This document shows positions 37,509 through 51,216 of a stretch of DNA of 64,000 bases, one piece after another; position 1 is the stretch's first letter, and each line of letters opens with the position of its first letter. The position numbers were made by a program, and so were the translations under genes. The DNA is from Takifugu bimaculatus (taxonomy: Eukaryota > Chordata > Actinopteri > Tetraodontiformes > Tetraodontidae): assembly GCA_004026145.2 (NCBI GenBank), contig CP034977.1:2390543-2454542 (forward strand), given 5' to 3'. The notes under the pieces were generated by a model, which ran no database searches, was not told where the DNA came from, and saw nothing but the letters and a program-made list of their open reading frames with translations.

Positions 37509-38111
37509 ATGGAGCAGCGTCTGGAGGTGGCTGGCTTCGGTTTAGCTCTTACTGGATGGTTTTGTGCCATTCTAACACGCTGCGTGGCCCTGTGGAAGGT
37601 CAGTGGAGCCTTAGACAATACCACCGCCACTCTGCCTGCATACTGGGATGGGGTGTGGCTGGAATGGGATCAGTGGGACTTAGCCCATGATGGTAGGTTA
37701 CACTGCTCTTTCTACCAGACCCTCTTGTCTCTTTCTGGTAAATTTTTGGACATGGAAAGCCCTCATCACAGCCTCCATTGTAACGGGCGTTTTTGCTACA
37801 GTTATTGGAGCATGTGGGGCCATTTGGTTCCCTTTGCGCGGCCAGATTAAAGTGGCTTCTGGTGCTCTTTTTGTTTTGTCTGGAATCCTGCTGCTCATCC
37901 CCACAGCCTGGACGTGCCATCACACCAGTCGACCGCTGGAGGGCGCTGAGCAGCTCAAAAGACATTGGGGACCAGCGCTGTACCTCGGGTTGGATTCTCA
38001 TTTTCCTTGATGCTGGTTGGTGGGGTGGTTCTCATGACCAGATGGCCTCGTAGAGAGAGACCGGTGCCGCAGCCCAGGGGAAACAGTTCACTTAAGCCCG
38101 GAAGAGGATAG
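37509..38111 (+). pseudogene. Divergent claudin-like gene with three single-base insertions
   Basis: Claudin architecture is recognisable from the ATG at 37509 (M-E-Q-R-L-E): Trp29 (ALWKVSGA), GVW at 48-50 and Cys66. Trp stands at position 53 where the family has the first loop cysteine, so the conserved disulfide could not form as usual. The frame breaks three times, each by +1 in a T run: 37743-37747, 37990-37991 and 38007-38008. In the other frames follow TM2 (KALITASIVTG), TM3 (SGILLLIPTAW), the GPALYLG before TM4, TM4 itself and a basic Pro-rich tail ending PGRG, with no PDZ motif. Removing three bases gives 199 aa of normal layout to the TAG at 38109. Either an ageing copy or sequence error; the lost cysteine favours relaxed constraint, while the uniform +1 pattern favours error. 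Confidence 0.7.
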
Positions 38112-39021
38112 CTAATCACCCCCTGAGCAGGATCAACAGGGCTGCCTTCACAAACAGCCAGTACGAGCGCGGTTCAAGGGCCACATAAACGGACTAATCT
38201 TATATTAACAATAACTGAAACATCCTGGGACTGTCAAAACTTCACGTCAACGATGAACAAGCCAAGGCAACAGTGGTAGATGTGTGCACTTTGTTTTCCA
38301 GCATGCATGTTGCTGTATGTGATGCGATTTCTTGAGATAGTTTATTGTGGGATACTGTCATACAACATGTTTACATCCAAGCAAAAGCATTTGTGGAAAA
38401 GATTATGATTTCTGATTAAGCAGCGTTTGACGACACCAACATGAATGATAAGGATTTGGTTGTGCCAGAACATTTGTGAAATTAAAGTGAATAGTAAGTA
38501 AACTATGTGTGTACTGTCATTAATTTCATGCTTAAATAGGTCACATAGGGGAATTTAGGGTTTTATTTTTCAATGTGGGAAAAATTCTGTTCTATTCTTT
38601 TTATAATAAAAAAAACATGAACCAGAACAGAAGATAGTTTTTGCTGTCCACGTCACTCCCAAGTGTCATGTGACTGTAGCGCCTGACTTCAAAATGCAAT
38701 AAAAAAAAAGGCCTTAACTCAAATAAAATGTTAAATCATATTTCTGCAGGCGTTTCCAAAATATTGTTTAATGTGTGTTTGTTTTGCTGTGTTTCACCAC
38801 TTTCATCTCTATAATTTTATATTATGTGCTGCATACCCTGGGTCTTCTACTGAGAAGTTAAGCATTTCTCATTGAAGTGCACTGTTTTGAAATCACCTAT
38901 TATATTTTGACAATTAAGATTGCACATAAAACACTTTTATAGAACAATTATTGCATTTTGTGAAGAAACAAAGTGTCCAACTAAATACCCTTCAAGGGGA
39001 CCTGAAACCTAACGTTTTTTT
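38112..39021. other. Intergenic DNA between the claudin array and sbds
   Basis: AT-rich, with several A runs; no gene seen. The far end meets the sbds 3' end. Confidence 0.4.
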
Positions 39022-39172
39022 TTTATTTTATTTTTTTTTAAATCACTTAAGGGCTTTGGTAATAAGAAAATGTGAAATTAGTAAAAAGTTCTCTATAAAT
39101 AAACATCCGTTTTTGAGCTGCAGTGAAGCTTGTTAGCATGGATAAGCAGCAGAGTCCAAACCAGTTAGTTCA
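39022..39172 (-). other. sbds: sbds 3'UTR with overlapping AATAAA signals
   Basis: On the minus strand two overlapping AATAAA hexamers (39022-39027 and 39027-39032) lie about 140 nt after the sbds stop. Confidence 0.6.
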
Positions 39173-41021
39173 CTAAAATTTCTCATCTCCCTCCTCCACA
39201 TCCTTCAGACTGATAACCTCCAGAGAACCACGTCCTTTAGTCTCACAGCGGATCAGCTCATCGATCTCTCTGAAGCAGCCAGGATCTACCAGACAGACCT
39301 GAGGGAATGAGTCACAGAGGAGAAAGGAGGCACCAGTTATAGCAGGATGGCAGAAGAAAATCACTCACGTTAAAGCTTTAACGGGACAGTTTTAGATATA
39401 CTCAGTTCTAATATTAATAAAAATCAGTTTTAAATATAGGTGTATGTGCACCGTAGATGGTCAAAATTTGTAAGTTTAATGTGAATGTGCCAGGATTTAG
39501 AAAACAAATGCAGGAGTTCCTCACCATTTCCAAGTCCTCATCAAAATCCTCACTTTCTACAACCTGGAGGAGGGGCTTCAGTTTCTCCTTCAGCCTCTTG
39601 GCCTCCTTGGCTGGCAGAACCAATCGCAGTCTCATGTGGGCTCGCTGGATCTCCATGGTCTCCTTTAGCTGTCGGATCACTTCTAAAGCCTAAAAGGAAG
39701 AGGGGACAGAAAAGTTCACCTCGTTCATTTCTGCAGAAAAGGAGAGCTGCCACCGCTCACTCCAATGATGATCAATTATCATCAACAAAAAGATTCCAGC
39801 ATATTCAAACTCTAGAAAACATTACTATAATACACACAGTACATATTGAGCTTTGCTTACAAATATTTGCACTTTGTGTTGCAATTTGTAGTTCATTCAA
39901 GTGCTACTGTGAGCTTTACCTGCTGTTTGGTGCTTTTGCTGGCTTTGACAGAGTAGTGGATGTCTTTCATTGCCCGCTCGATGAGGCTCACTGTGTAGGG
40001 CCTCTTAGTGTCAGGGTTGACACACTTCTCTGCTACAATAGTGGCGATATCCCTGAACATCGTCTCCAGCTGAGCCTGCCTTTCCTTGTCTGACACTTGG
40101 AGTTCTCCTTTGGTCAGGATCTTTTCAAGAGGAAAAAAAAAAGAAATCATGAAGGAATCAAATTAAAGAAAGGTAAATTACATAGAGAGATGATGGCAAG
40201 TTTCCTTGGATTAACTAATATGACTCAGAAGGTTGGAATAAAGAGGTTTCTCACTTGTTTGCAGATTTCTGTCAGATCATCTGTCCCAAAAGCTTTGGTC
40301 AAATCATCCTTCTTGGCCACCTGACCCTTGGACACATTTACAAAAACCGAATGTGTCTGTAAAACCTCGTCCAAGTCCTTCTCTCTGAAAAAAAAAAAAA
40401 ACAAGAATAAATTATATAAAATATAGATATTGTTCCCTAATGATCCCCAAGCGTCAAAGGGACCATTACTGCCATTAGAGAAGCCGTATGTTTAAGTGAA
40501 TATCAGAACCTACATTTGAACACCACAATAAGAACTATAGATTTCCCAGCAAAACACGTATTCGTTAGCATTTTATGCGTGTTGGGTATTAAGTACTTAA
40601 ACAAAAAACATGTGATCGATAAAAGAGAACTTAATGTAGTACAAAACAAGACAGTACATAAAAATAAAACTGCCTCTCTTGTGTTAAGAGATTGTATTGT
40701 TTGCATAATCTGATACTGGTACATTAGCACTCAACATTTGGGCTTCAAGACATCGACATTTTTTTGTTTAAATGGCAACAAACATTGAATGTACAGGTAA
40801 ATTCAGTGTATTCTCCACATCTTTTAAAACTGACTAGAGGATAAATGATTCTGACTGCACAGACCCGATGGCGTATGAGCTAAAGTTACTCACGCGCCTG
40901 ATCTCCAGCTCATAACTTTGTTCTTGTAACAGGCGATTTCAAACCGCTTCCCTCCTTTTTTCATCCGTACCACCGCCACATTTGTCAGGCGTATTTGATT
41001 TGTTGGAGTAAATATCGACAT
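39173..41021 (-). CDS. sbds: SBDS ribosome maturation factor, 5 exons, 249 aa
   Basis: SBDS works with the GTPase EFL1 to release eIF6 from pre-60S ribosomal subunits, allowing subunit joining. Exons on the minus strand: 41021-40894, 40384-40255, 40120-39920, 39689-39525, 39298-39173; all GT-AG and in frame, total 249 aa against 250 in human. The N-terminal FYSH domain starts MSIFTPTNQIRLTN and includes WRSGAEKDLDEVLQ. The middle helical domain contains FRDIATIVAEKCVNP and RPYTVSLIERAMKDIHYS. The C-terminal ferredoxin-like domain ends LKDVEEGDEKF. Its start lies about 420 bp from the tyw1 start on the opposite strand. Intact. Confidence 0.97.
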
Positions 41022-41443
41022 AATTGGAGGTTTGAAGACAGATGTCCCTGCCCCACTGTTATCAGATCACGACGTCGCTGGTGTCGTCTCCGTGTATCTC
41101 TGAATAGGGTCCCCTGTAAAACAGTAACGTGAAACAGTTCCGCTCTTAGATTCGTTCCTTTAGTTAGTATTTAAAACCTGTGCAAAATGCGACAAATTCT
41201 GTAATACCAAAACGGAAAGGTTCTGACCTGTTAAAATAAAAGAGAGTAAGCTATAGTTCCTGATACAATCCTTAAAAACTGACCACTGCAGGTCATTGTA
41301 TTTGAAAGGGCGCAACTACTGAGCGAGCAATACCTAGAACTACACTTCCCGACATACTTACGGCCGAACAGCATGAGTGCAAGTGCATGCAGGGAAGTTC
41401 CAGAGTTCTCTTTAGTCTTTCAAATTTAACGTCGTTTGTAACA
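41022..41443. promoter_or_regulatory. Shared divergent promoter region of sbds and tyw1
   Basis: Only 422 bp separate the two start codons, which point away from each other. The region has CpG-containing motifs such as CACGACGTCG (about 41069-41077) and no clear TATA box, typical of a bidirectional housekeeping promoter. Both products act in translation (ribosome and tRNA maturation), so coordinated expression is plausible but inferred. Confidence 0.55.
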
Positions 41444-44400
41444 ATGTTTTGTGTCTTTGCGATTGTTTTCCTGCTCATACATCATGCATTTTCTTCGGAT
41501 AGTAAAGGTAAACTTTTGTAAAACTAAAACGGAAAGGGAAAACAAACTGTACATTATATTTAGCTAACATTACTAATATTGTTGGTTAGCATGCTAGCCT
41601 CTCAAGTAAAGAAAGCCAGTTCATGCTGCTTATCACCGCTGAGAAACCACTGCTGCGATGCATTTGCATATAGATTGCACATACTTAACCATTCTAAAAT
41701 ATCACTTGTGTGTAAACAGTCTTTGTGATGTATTTCTGTCTTTAGAGCAACAGAAGAGCCACATCAGTGCAGACTACTTTATGGCAATATGGCACAACAG
41801 GCTCTATTTATATTCAACTGCCGCACTTATCTTCGGAATTTGGTTTTCATTGAAGATGGCAATAAAAAAGGTACGCTGCTCTGTAATTTTATATCAGAGG
41901 AAGAGGCGTGTATGTTAGCACAATTTCTATGCAGGATCAAAATTGGCCACCATAACTGCTAGCCATATGTGTGTGTGTGTGTGTGTGTGTACGTGTGTAC
42001 GTGTGTACGTGTGTGCGTGCGTGCGTATAGCTGATAATGGTTTCTATCTTTCTTATTTTAGAAAAACCAAGTCAGCAATGCCAACTCCTTGGCTTACAAA
42101 CCAGTAAAGAAAAATGATAATGACTCTATGGTTCATGTGTCAGGAGTGAAAATTTTCTATGGTTCACAAACTGGAACAGCAAAGGTAACAATATCCTCAC
42201 TGATCTGTCATGCTAAGACTATATATTAAGATGTTTATAGTATGTTTTTAGTGTGTTGCTTTTATTTAATAGAAGGTGCTAATGACAGAGGAAAATATAT
42301 AATTAAAGGCTAATTTAAGCCATGATAAACCTAATCTGTGAACCCATTTTATGTTAGGGCTTTGCAAAAGAGCTGTCAGATGAAATCAAAGCTCTGGGTA
42401 TACCAGCTGTGGTGCTTGATATGAAAGATTATGATCCAGATGATGAGCTTGCTGTTGAGGTAAGGCTGGACCAGATTTAACCGGCATCTTCTCAGTTATG
42501 TAAAAACATGGTATCAATACACTTCAAAAGAATTTAGAAATGTCGCCTCAAACTATACACTGTCGAACCTGTCCTGTATCTCTTGCTAAGATTTTCCTTT
42601 GTTTCTCCTGTGTAATTCTTCAAACCTTTGGTAAATAGGATAAATAATACATCCATTAGTATCTAATAGGGGACCAGAAACACCGAAAAGTCATTGAACG
42701 ATAAACCATTTATCGTTTATATTTTCATCTTTTTAGTGCACCAACAAGTCGGTCTGTGTGTTTCTTGTGGCCACCTACACTGATGGACAGCCCACAGAAA
42801 ATGCAGAATGGTTCTGCAAGTGGTTGGAGGAGGCATCTACTGACTTCAGATATGGGAAGACCTACCTGAAAGGCCTGAGATATGCTGTGTTTGGTCTTGG
42901 GAACTCTGTCTATGATGGACACTATAATACAGTAAGTTTTATTATTTTGTGTTTTATTTATACAGAGCAATATTGCAAAATGATGTGGTTTACCAAAATC
43001 TTGGAATTAGGCTAGTTAAAGAAGTTTCAGACCTGACTCAACATACAGGCCAGCAGACTGGATTTAATAAGTTTAAATTCTTTTATCCTTCCCTCATTAG
43101 GTTGGTAAAAATGTTGACAAGTGGCTGTGGATGCTGAGTGGAAAGCGAATCATGACCAGGGCAGAGGGTGACTGTAATGTGGTAAAGAGCCGTAATGGCA
43201 GTGTCCAGGCAGACTTTTTGGCCTGGAAGGTCAAATTGTTGAAGCGCCTTCAGGCTCTGGCCAAGGGTGAAAAGAAGATCTGCAGTGGGAACTGTAAGAC
43301 TGAAGGCAAATGTAAGAACAAGAGGAAAGTGAAGGGGGAAGAGAATGCAGCTCTGCAGAATAACAGCTCTGAGGTAATGATCGAAATAATGGCTAGCTTT
43401 GTGGTTTTAATGGCACATTGTGAACAATCTTATTTTTCATCGTAAAGGTGACTTCAGCTTCAGTCAATTCATAAAGCGAAACTGTTAGCGCAGATTCCTT
43501 GGAACAGCAGTTCAGCAAGTTTTTTTTAATGTGAACAGTCCTTTGTCTTCATATACTTACAAGCTATAGAAACTGATGGTTTTGTCCTCAAACAAAAACA
43601 ACAATTCCACTCCAAAGTCCATTTTAATAGCATGTCTCTAGATTAATTACCAACTCCATTCCGACAGAGGGCGCCAAAACACCAGTTGTTTGCTTAATAT
43701 GGACAGTATAAAACTTTAACCTCAAGACAAATCAGACATGTTAGTGGATGAAAATGATAAATTGTGGAATTAGTTATGGTTTTATTGTTTATGCGTATGC
43801 GTCATCTCCGAATCTTGAACAGTTATGACATTTGAACCACTGCAAAATGTCTAACATTAACAGCCACGTGAAGAGGAAAATGCATCCAGAAGAATACTGT
43901 ATTAACCTGCTTATTAGGATAATACAATCTTGGCCTTATCTCTTCTGTGTATACAGATAAGGACAAAATAAACATACCGCTACTTGAAAGGGGATACTTT
44001 CAAATTGAATTAAAACTTTCACTTCCTGTCAATGCAGTTAAAATAACATTAAAAAAAAAAAAGAAGTCAGATGAAGATCATCAGTGAGTGTAGGTAACAT
44101 GTCAGAGGATGACAGATAATGGACTGATTTAGAACTGCTGCACTTCTAAAATGAAATGAAAGTCTAACAAGCACCAGGAGGAGAGTTGCTCTCGGTTATT
44201 CAGACCTGGAGTAAAGAGCCGTGATGCTAAGGCTGCTTTTCTGATACACATGATGTTACAGAAATCCTGCCTTACACAAAATCTGTCATCGCCGTCAATG
44301 CTGTCATGTCAAAATAGCTTTCACACGCATCACAGCACAAACACAGATGACCAGTTGTCATGGCAGCAGGCACCTTGGAGCCAGATCTAGCTAAGACTCT

Positions 44401-47400
44401 TTCCCATCTCCCTGCAACACTCGGAGGACTCAGCTGAGGTGACATTCAACCGGAACCAAGAGTAGTTGAGAACTGGCAAGGGGCTTGTCATTGCGATTTA
44501 TCTGCTCAGTACTGCATATGCAGACTTTCTGCCATCTTGTACGAAATCTTCTGAAACACCCTAAACATGGCTCGTTATCCATTTATTTATTTACTTACTA
44601 TTAATGTTCTAACAATATTTTTGAGTTTCATTTGTGTTATTTTCTGCTTCAGGGTGAACTGATAGAGTCCAGCAGTGATGAGGAGGAGTCTGGCCTGCAA
44701 GAGGAAAAACAATCAGGAACCATGCTTGACATGGAGGACCTAGGCAACATCATGAACCTTGTTAATAAAACAAAGGTCTGTTAAACATACTGGTACAAAA
44801 AGAGCACTTTTAGTAGCGTATGGCCATCTTTTCTCAGGACATTTTGCATAAGCAACCTTCACCTCCATCTAAACAGAGTATGTCAAGTAAGAAGCAAATG
44901 TGTTATCACCGAAGGAACAGTGGCAGATGGGTTGACAGACATGAGACCCTCCAAAGGCGAGAAGCGGAAGCTTGTGTAGGGGCTGAAGACGCCCACTTCA
45001 CTGTCATGTGAAGAGTGAGTCAAAAAAATGTAGAGAGGAGAAGGCAGAATCCTCAATGTCCCATGTCTTAAAAAGACCCAGCCATCTCACACCCCCATCC
45101 CAAATGATGGAATTAATTTGAAATAAAATTTAAAAAAAAACCACAAATCTTGGATTGAACCTTGATGATTTTCAGCCTATTGCCTAAGTTTCATCGCAAC
45201 AACAGTATTTTCCTGTAGTTATTTTCCTCCCGTCTTCTGTGATGACGCGTTCGTTCGCTGTCATGGGCGTGCTCTTTGTGCCTGCGTTACCTGCTGCTTC
45301 TGTTTTCACCACTGGTGGGCCGTCCATCTCCATCAGCACCATGTTGCGTTGTAGTTCAGAGCACAACATGGTGCGATGAGAAGTCCTAGTTGTATTAACT
45401 CAGACGGGCTGAAGCACAAAAGGATCTGTGAGGGTGAGAGCTGAGCATTGGAAAACAGAGTGAAGCCAGGTTACATGTCTGTGGCAGCGCACAACCACAA
45501 CAGGCACAGATTGTCGCACTGTTGGATGTATATTGCTTATGGTGTCTTTTTACATGTCACAGTTGCAGTAAGTTTCTATTTTAAGGCTTGATTAGTCCTC
45601 TACAGTATTCATACCTAGAAAATCTTCCAAACTTGAAAATGTGTTGGAACTACAACTTGATGATTTAATTCCCCTACTTATTATACACCTTAAATCAAGC
45701 TGTTAATATATTTCAGAGCAAGTCGATCACACGGTTTCATTTGTCATATAAGATTTGTTTAAATGATAATGATACCATAAATAATGATTTATGGTATCCA
45801 CAGTGAAGTATCCCATTGGTTGACAGTCTTCTTTCTTTTCTTGTGTGACCCAGAGCAACGAGAACGGTCGAGGAAAGGGTCAAACGGTGAAGCTGTCCAA
45901 GTTAAATGGATTGAAGAAGACGGAAGAGGAAGAGGATGTCAGAGAGATGATCACACCTGCTCTAAGAGAAGCACTGACAAAGCAAGGTGGGGAAAAAGCT
46001 GTTTTCTTTCTAAACTAAGTTAATGAAGAAATGAAAGCGTTTGACTGGATGATCGAAATTTTATCTTCAGTCGATAGAATTTCCCTCAGATCAGCTTTCA
46101 CATAAATCTGTGCAGCCATTTATGAAAGAACATCTGCTTGTCGCAGCAGCATGGTCAAGAAAGTTGTAGTTAATGTTATTACACAGGAAGTCTATATCTC
46201 TGGCTAAATGTATCAGACATACACAAATCCCATCCTTCTGTCTTTAATAGAAAACAGTAACTTGGTGTGACATCTGCCCACATGAATTAAATGAGAGAAC
46301 TCCCATTTACAGAACTGTGAAAGAGCAGGACAAGCTGACAAATATCATGCCCTTGCTGCACTAATGACAGGAAAGGGCAATGAAAAGACCAGCATGTAAA
46401 GAGTTAATGTGCCGTAGTGTGTTTCGGGTCCAAAAAGTACGACTTTGTTCATTTTTATTAAGGCATAGTCCTCCCAAAAGCAAAATCATGAAGGATTTGA
46501 AATGAGTAAGCGATTACTCTAAACCTCCAAATGCAATAGCAAGACTTCATTCAGCACTTAGCAACACCTGCAGTAAAAATCAAATGGTGTGCTTCCAAAA
46601 ATGTAGTGATACCATATATAAGGAAATTCTACATGCTTCAATTGGCAAAAAACATTTAATATATTTCTGGCTCTGCCTCGGCATCAGTGTAATGCTGACG
46701 ATGAATATCAATGAATTCCAAAATGCTTTCTTGGACTTGCAACATAAAACAACAGAGCAGTCTGTCCCTTTGACAGCCACATTCCTCTCATCTCTTTGTC
46801 ATGTGCAGGGTACAAACTAATTGGAAGTCACTCAGGAGTAAAACTGTGTCGTTGGACCAAGGTAATGGAATCGTTTCTCTAACGTATTAACGTTGATGAG
46901 GCGAGCACACGAATTACTCAGAGATGTTTTTCTTTTTTAAAGTCTATGTTGCGAGGGAGAGGGGGCTGTTACAAACACACTTTCTACGGCATTGAGTCCC
47001 ACCGATGCATGGAGACGACCCCCAGCCTCGCCTGTGCCAACAAGTGCGTCTTCTGCTGGAGGTAATGAGCTCGAGAGTGAAGCAGCAACAACAGTTTCAC
47101 ACAAAATAAACCTTGTAAAACTTCTGTAAAAGAAGTTGGACCATTGTATCCAACAGAAATAGAAGACAATCCAATTATTTTCAAGTCAAATGTTTTCATT
47201 TGGGAAGTATTACTCATGCAGTTGTATTGATTTATGGTTGGTATTTCACTTTTTCTGAGTTCTCCTCCCCCAAATGTATTTTCCTTCCCTCATTATAAAA
47301 CCTGTCATTGAGTGATGATCTCTCTGTACCGAACTAGTCAATAATTTACTTTCAGAAGATGAATGGTCAGTTTAAGAGGAAGGCCCACAGGTAGACATTG

Positions 47401-50400
47401 ATTCATTAGGACACCGGCGAGAGACACAGCCGTTTCCTCCCCTCGAGTTCTCCTAAAAAAGGTGGCCGTGTTAAATACGGAAAGGTCGTTGTCGGGATGC
47501 ACTGTGGTGCTCTGCCTCCCTGTCAAAACAGATATGCCAGTGTCCCCAAAGGCAGCAATGTGGGGTGACAGCAAGTCAGCAATTTCCGGACACGGATGTA
47601 TTTTTGCTACCCCCCCACACACTCTCTCTCTCTCTCTCACACCCATGCACAATCACATCCTGCTGTCTGTGTTTCTGTTCAGCAGCTTTGTAATTCTGTG
47701 CTGTTTCCCTGTCACACATTCAGTGTTTTGGGTCACGCATGTGCTGTTCACTTTTAGTTCCTTAGATGCATAATTAAATAATTGCGACCAGTTATATTTT
47801 TAGTATAGTAGTTGTAGGAGTAATAGTTGAGTAATTGGAAAATCTCCATTATCTGATATCTGCCCCTAACAGGCATCACACCAACCCTGTGGGGACCGAG
47901 TGGCGCTGGAAGATGGATCCTGCAGAGAAAATCCTGCAAGACGCGCTGGAGAAGCACCAAAACATGATTCGCCAGTTCAGAGGTCAGTTCTTCTAGAAAC
48001 AGACTTGGGCGTTTTTTTCCTCTTTGTCATGTTCTACTAGTACACAAGGAGCCAGCAGTAAATGCAACTGAATGCTTCCAGTAAGCGTCGATCCGCCGTG
48101 GAAGCGTGCGTGAAGGCAGGTTGGCTCACTCCTTCACAGGAAATCCTCCCAGAATATTTGAATGAGGTTAAGTTTCTAATGCAGAAAAGGGAGTTTGCTA
48201 ACTTTTGACATTTACCGTAGTTAGTACAACAGTCTTTGAGATATATCATCTTTAGGGGTAACAGGGACATTTTACAGCTCTTATTTTCAGACCAGGCATC
48301 ATAGAACAGATACGTTCCTGTTATAATTCTACTGGGACAGTAGCGTGCACGGTCTTACAGTGTCTGTAAGCTGTGTCTTATCTCACAGCAAGGGAAGACG
48401 TATGTCTGAAAAAAGGATTATATTCAGCACAAAATCTTCCCAACGTAAAGAAATGCTAATTTTCCCACGTTTCTTAAATCCACGCGTGTGGCTTTGGAAG
48501 CTGATTGTCTGCACGAGCAGTTCATTTACATACCAGAGAGCGGTCAAGTCTCACTGCTCAGTCCTTTCATGAATTAAATATTTAGTTCTGGGAACCTCTC
48601 GGCTGCAACAGTGTTGTGATTTTAATTTTTAAGCAGCTCACTCCAGTCGTTCATTCCACACTTTTCCCCCCCATTGTAACGGTGATGGCGTTCAGTATCA
48701 GAGGATACAGTTTCTAAGTGTCTTAAGGGTTGGTCCATTATACCTGTCTGTTTCCAGGTGTCCCTGGAGTGAAGCTGGAGCGGTATGAGGAGGGGCTGCA
48801 GGTCAAACATTGTGCCCTCTCTCTTGTGGGCGAGCCAATCATGTACCCTGAAATCAACACCTTCGTCCGCCTCCTCCACACCCACAACATCTCCAGCTTC
48901 CTGGTCACCAATGCACAGTTCCCACAGGAAATCAGGTAGAGGTGCACACGCTTGTCTTTTCTGTATGTTTCTGCTTTGGTTTATAGTTCTGTTTTTATGT
49001 CATTCATTTCAACAAGGAGGAGATGGTTTAATAGTCAAAATATAATTACTTCAATTATTAGCACAGCATCTCATTAAAGGCTGAGCATTAATCCTCACAT
49101 AAATCCACCTGCACGAGTGGATACGAAGCGATTGAGGGATCTCATTTGGTCTTCTGGTCCTTTAAAACACCATTACTGAATGTAAAATCTCCGGCTTGAG
49201 TTCTGAGACGGACATTACTATTTCTACCGACCTCTCTGCCTGGCAGACTCATCACTTTTCTGGTCCTCTCGACCTGCATTTAAGCCCTATTAGATCAGCT
49301 GCTGCTCCAGCTGGTCACCAGGGCCTGGACATAGCAACCCTTCTTAACTTGAGTGAAACCATATCTTATGATTCATAGGCAGCATTTTTTTTTTTTACCT
49401 GGATCATTCTGCTCATCTATCTTGTCCTTTCCAGGAGTTTAGTGCCAGTTACTCAGCTTTATGTCAGCGTAGATGCCAGCACCAAAGACAGTCTGAAGAA
49501 GATCGACCGGCCGCTTTTCAAGGACTACTGGCCTCGTTTCCTGGACAGCCTGAGGGCCCTTGGTGAGAAGGTGAGCTACATCCTCCTGGAGGTGGGAGAG
49601 CTGTGTAATTAACTTAGAATGAACTGACTTTCAATGGCTCAGTTTAATATTCTGACAATATTATTTACTAAGAAATAAGGAAGCTCTTTTCTAAAGGTGA
49701 GTGAATAATCTTTTTAAGCTTTTTTCTCTCCTAGATTTGCTGTCATCTCTCATTCTGGACAATTACATGTGATTTGTAGCAGATGGCACACCAAAAGATT
49801 AGATTCTTCTTTGTACTTCTGATAAGTTTTACTGTTTAATATTTGCAGTTTCCATTTGTACTGAGGAACACAGTTTATTAATCACAGAATTTAAACAGGA
49901 GACAAAAGGGGATGTGCAGAGATGTGAGGATTTTAATTAAAATCGTCTGTATTATTGGTAATTGGGGGGGAACTGATGCAACACGGCACAAATGAGGATT
50001 TATATGGATATCCTTTTGAGATTGACTAATTTACCTCAGTTTCCAAGCAAGCTCATTCAGAACAGCAAAAGCTGAGCTCGACGTGGATTACATTTATTGT
50101 GGTGAATGATATTGCCTAACAAGAATGAATCCCTTTAATTGTGTTGCATCATATCTTTTAATGCTCTTATTTTACAGAGACAGAGGACAGTTTACAGACT
50201 GACCCTGGTCAAGGCCTGGAACGTGGAAGAGATGCTGGCCTATTCAGAGCTCATTGCTCTGGGCCAGCCCGATTTTATTGAAGTCAAGGTGGGTCTCAGC
50301 AGCCTTCTCTCATTTTCATATAATAAATACAGTATATTAGTAATCTACTGTATTTTTTTTTTGTTACCATGCTGTTTAATTTTTTTTTCCTTCATTCAGA

Positions 50401-51167
50401 TCTGATGTCTGCCTGTACAGGAGCCTCTTAATAGAAAATCATTTTTCATTTACACCCGATTAATGAATTTTCTTATCTCAGTCCGACCTAATTTACCCAC
50501 ACGGTTTCATTTAATGCTGCAGCAGGTCTTAATTAATTTAAGATGTGACACAGAATACCATTTTCACCCCCTGCGGTTAAAAGTGTTTTCCACCAAGCTT
50601 CGTGGATTCTGGGTTGGTTGAAGGATCCCTGTGTGAAAAAAGTTAACCCTCGTCTTGAATCCAGATCCCTGTTTTTCCCCAGTACACCAACTTTTTATCA
50701 CCAATATTGTCTCATCCAGCTTCAAACAACCAGTTAATGAAATGAGGCTCAGCAATCGATGAAGCTATAAAAGTGGGCTGTGAGTGGAAAAACTGGTCAT
50801 TTATCCACGGTTTAAAGGGCTGGTAGTCCCACAGCCCCCCTCTGACCTATATAAAGACGTCCTGTTTGTTGTTGAGCTTTAAGGAATTGTCAGATGAGGA
50901 ACTTTTTGCCTTTGTTTTCCATCAGTTTCCACCTCTGCAGCAAATTGAATTTGCCCTGTGGTGCAGCTTATCTTTTGCTAATTTCACATCATCCTTCTGC
51001 CCCGATAATGTGAAATTAGAGGAGCGGCGTTCATTATCCCGTATTAAACATGAAAAGAAAACAGAAGCCATCAAACTTTAAAGTCAGCTATAGTTGGAAG
51101 ATGCTATTTTAATGTCTCTGCAGCGGATGCACAGTCATTAGTTTGAGCAGGTAGTTTGTCACTCCCC

Positions 51168-51216
<49 letters not shown>

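Noticed and set aside
37720..37760. GTAAAT in the divergent claudin as a real splice donor explaining the frame change
   Set aside because: The claudin sequence continues in the shifted frame within a few bases, leaving no room for an intron. A single-base insertion explains it better.
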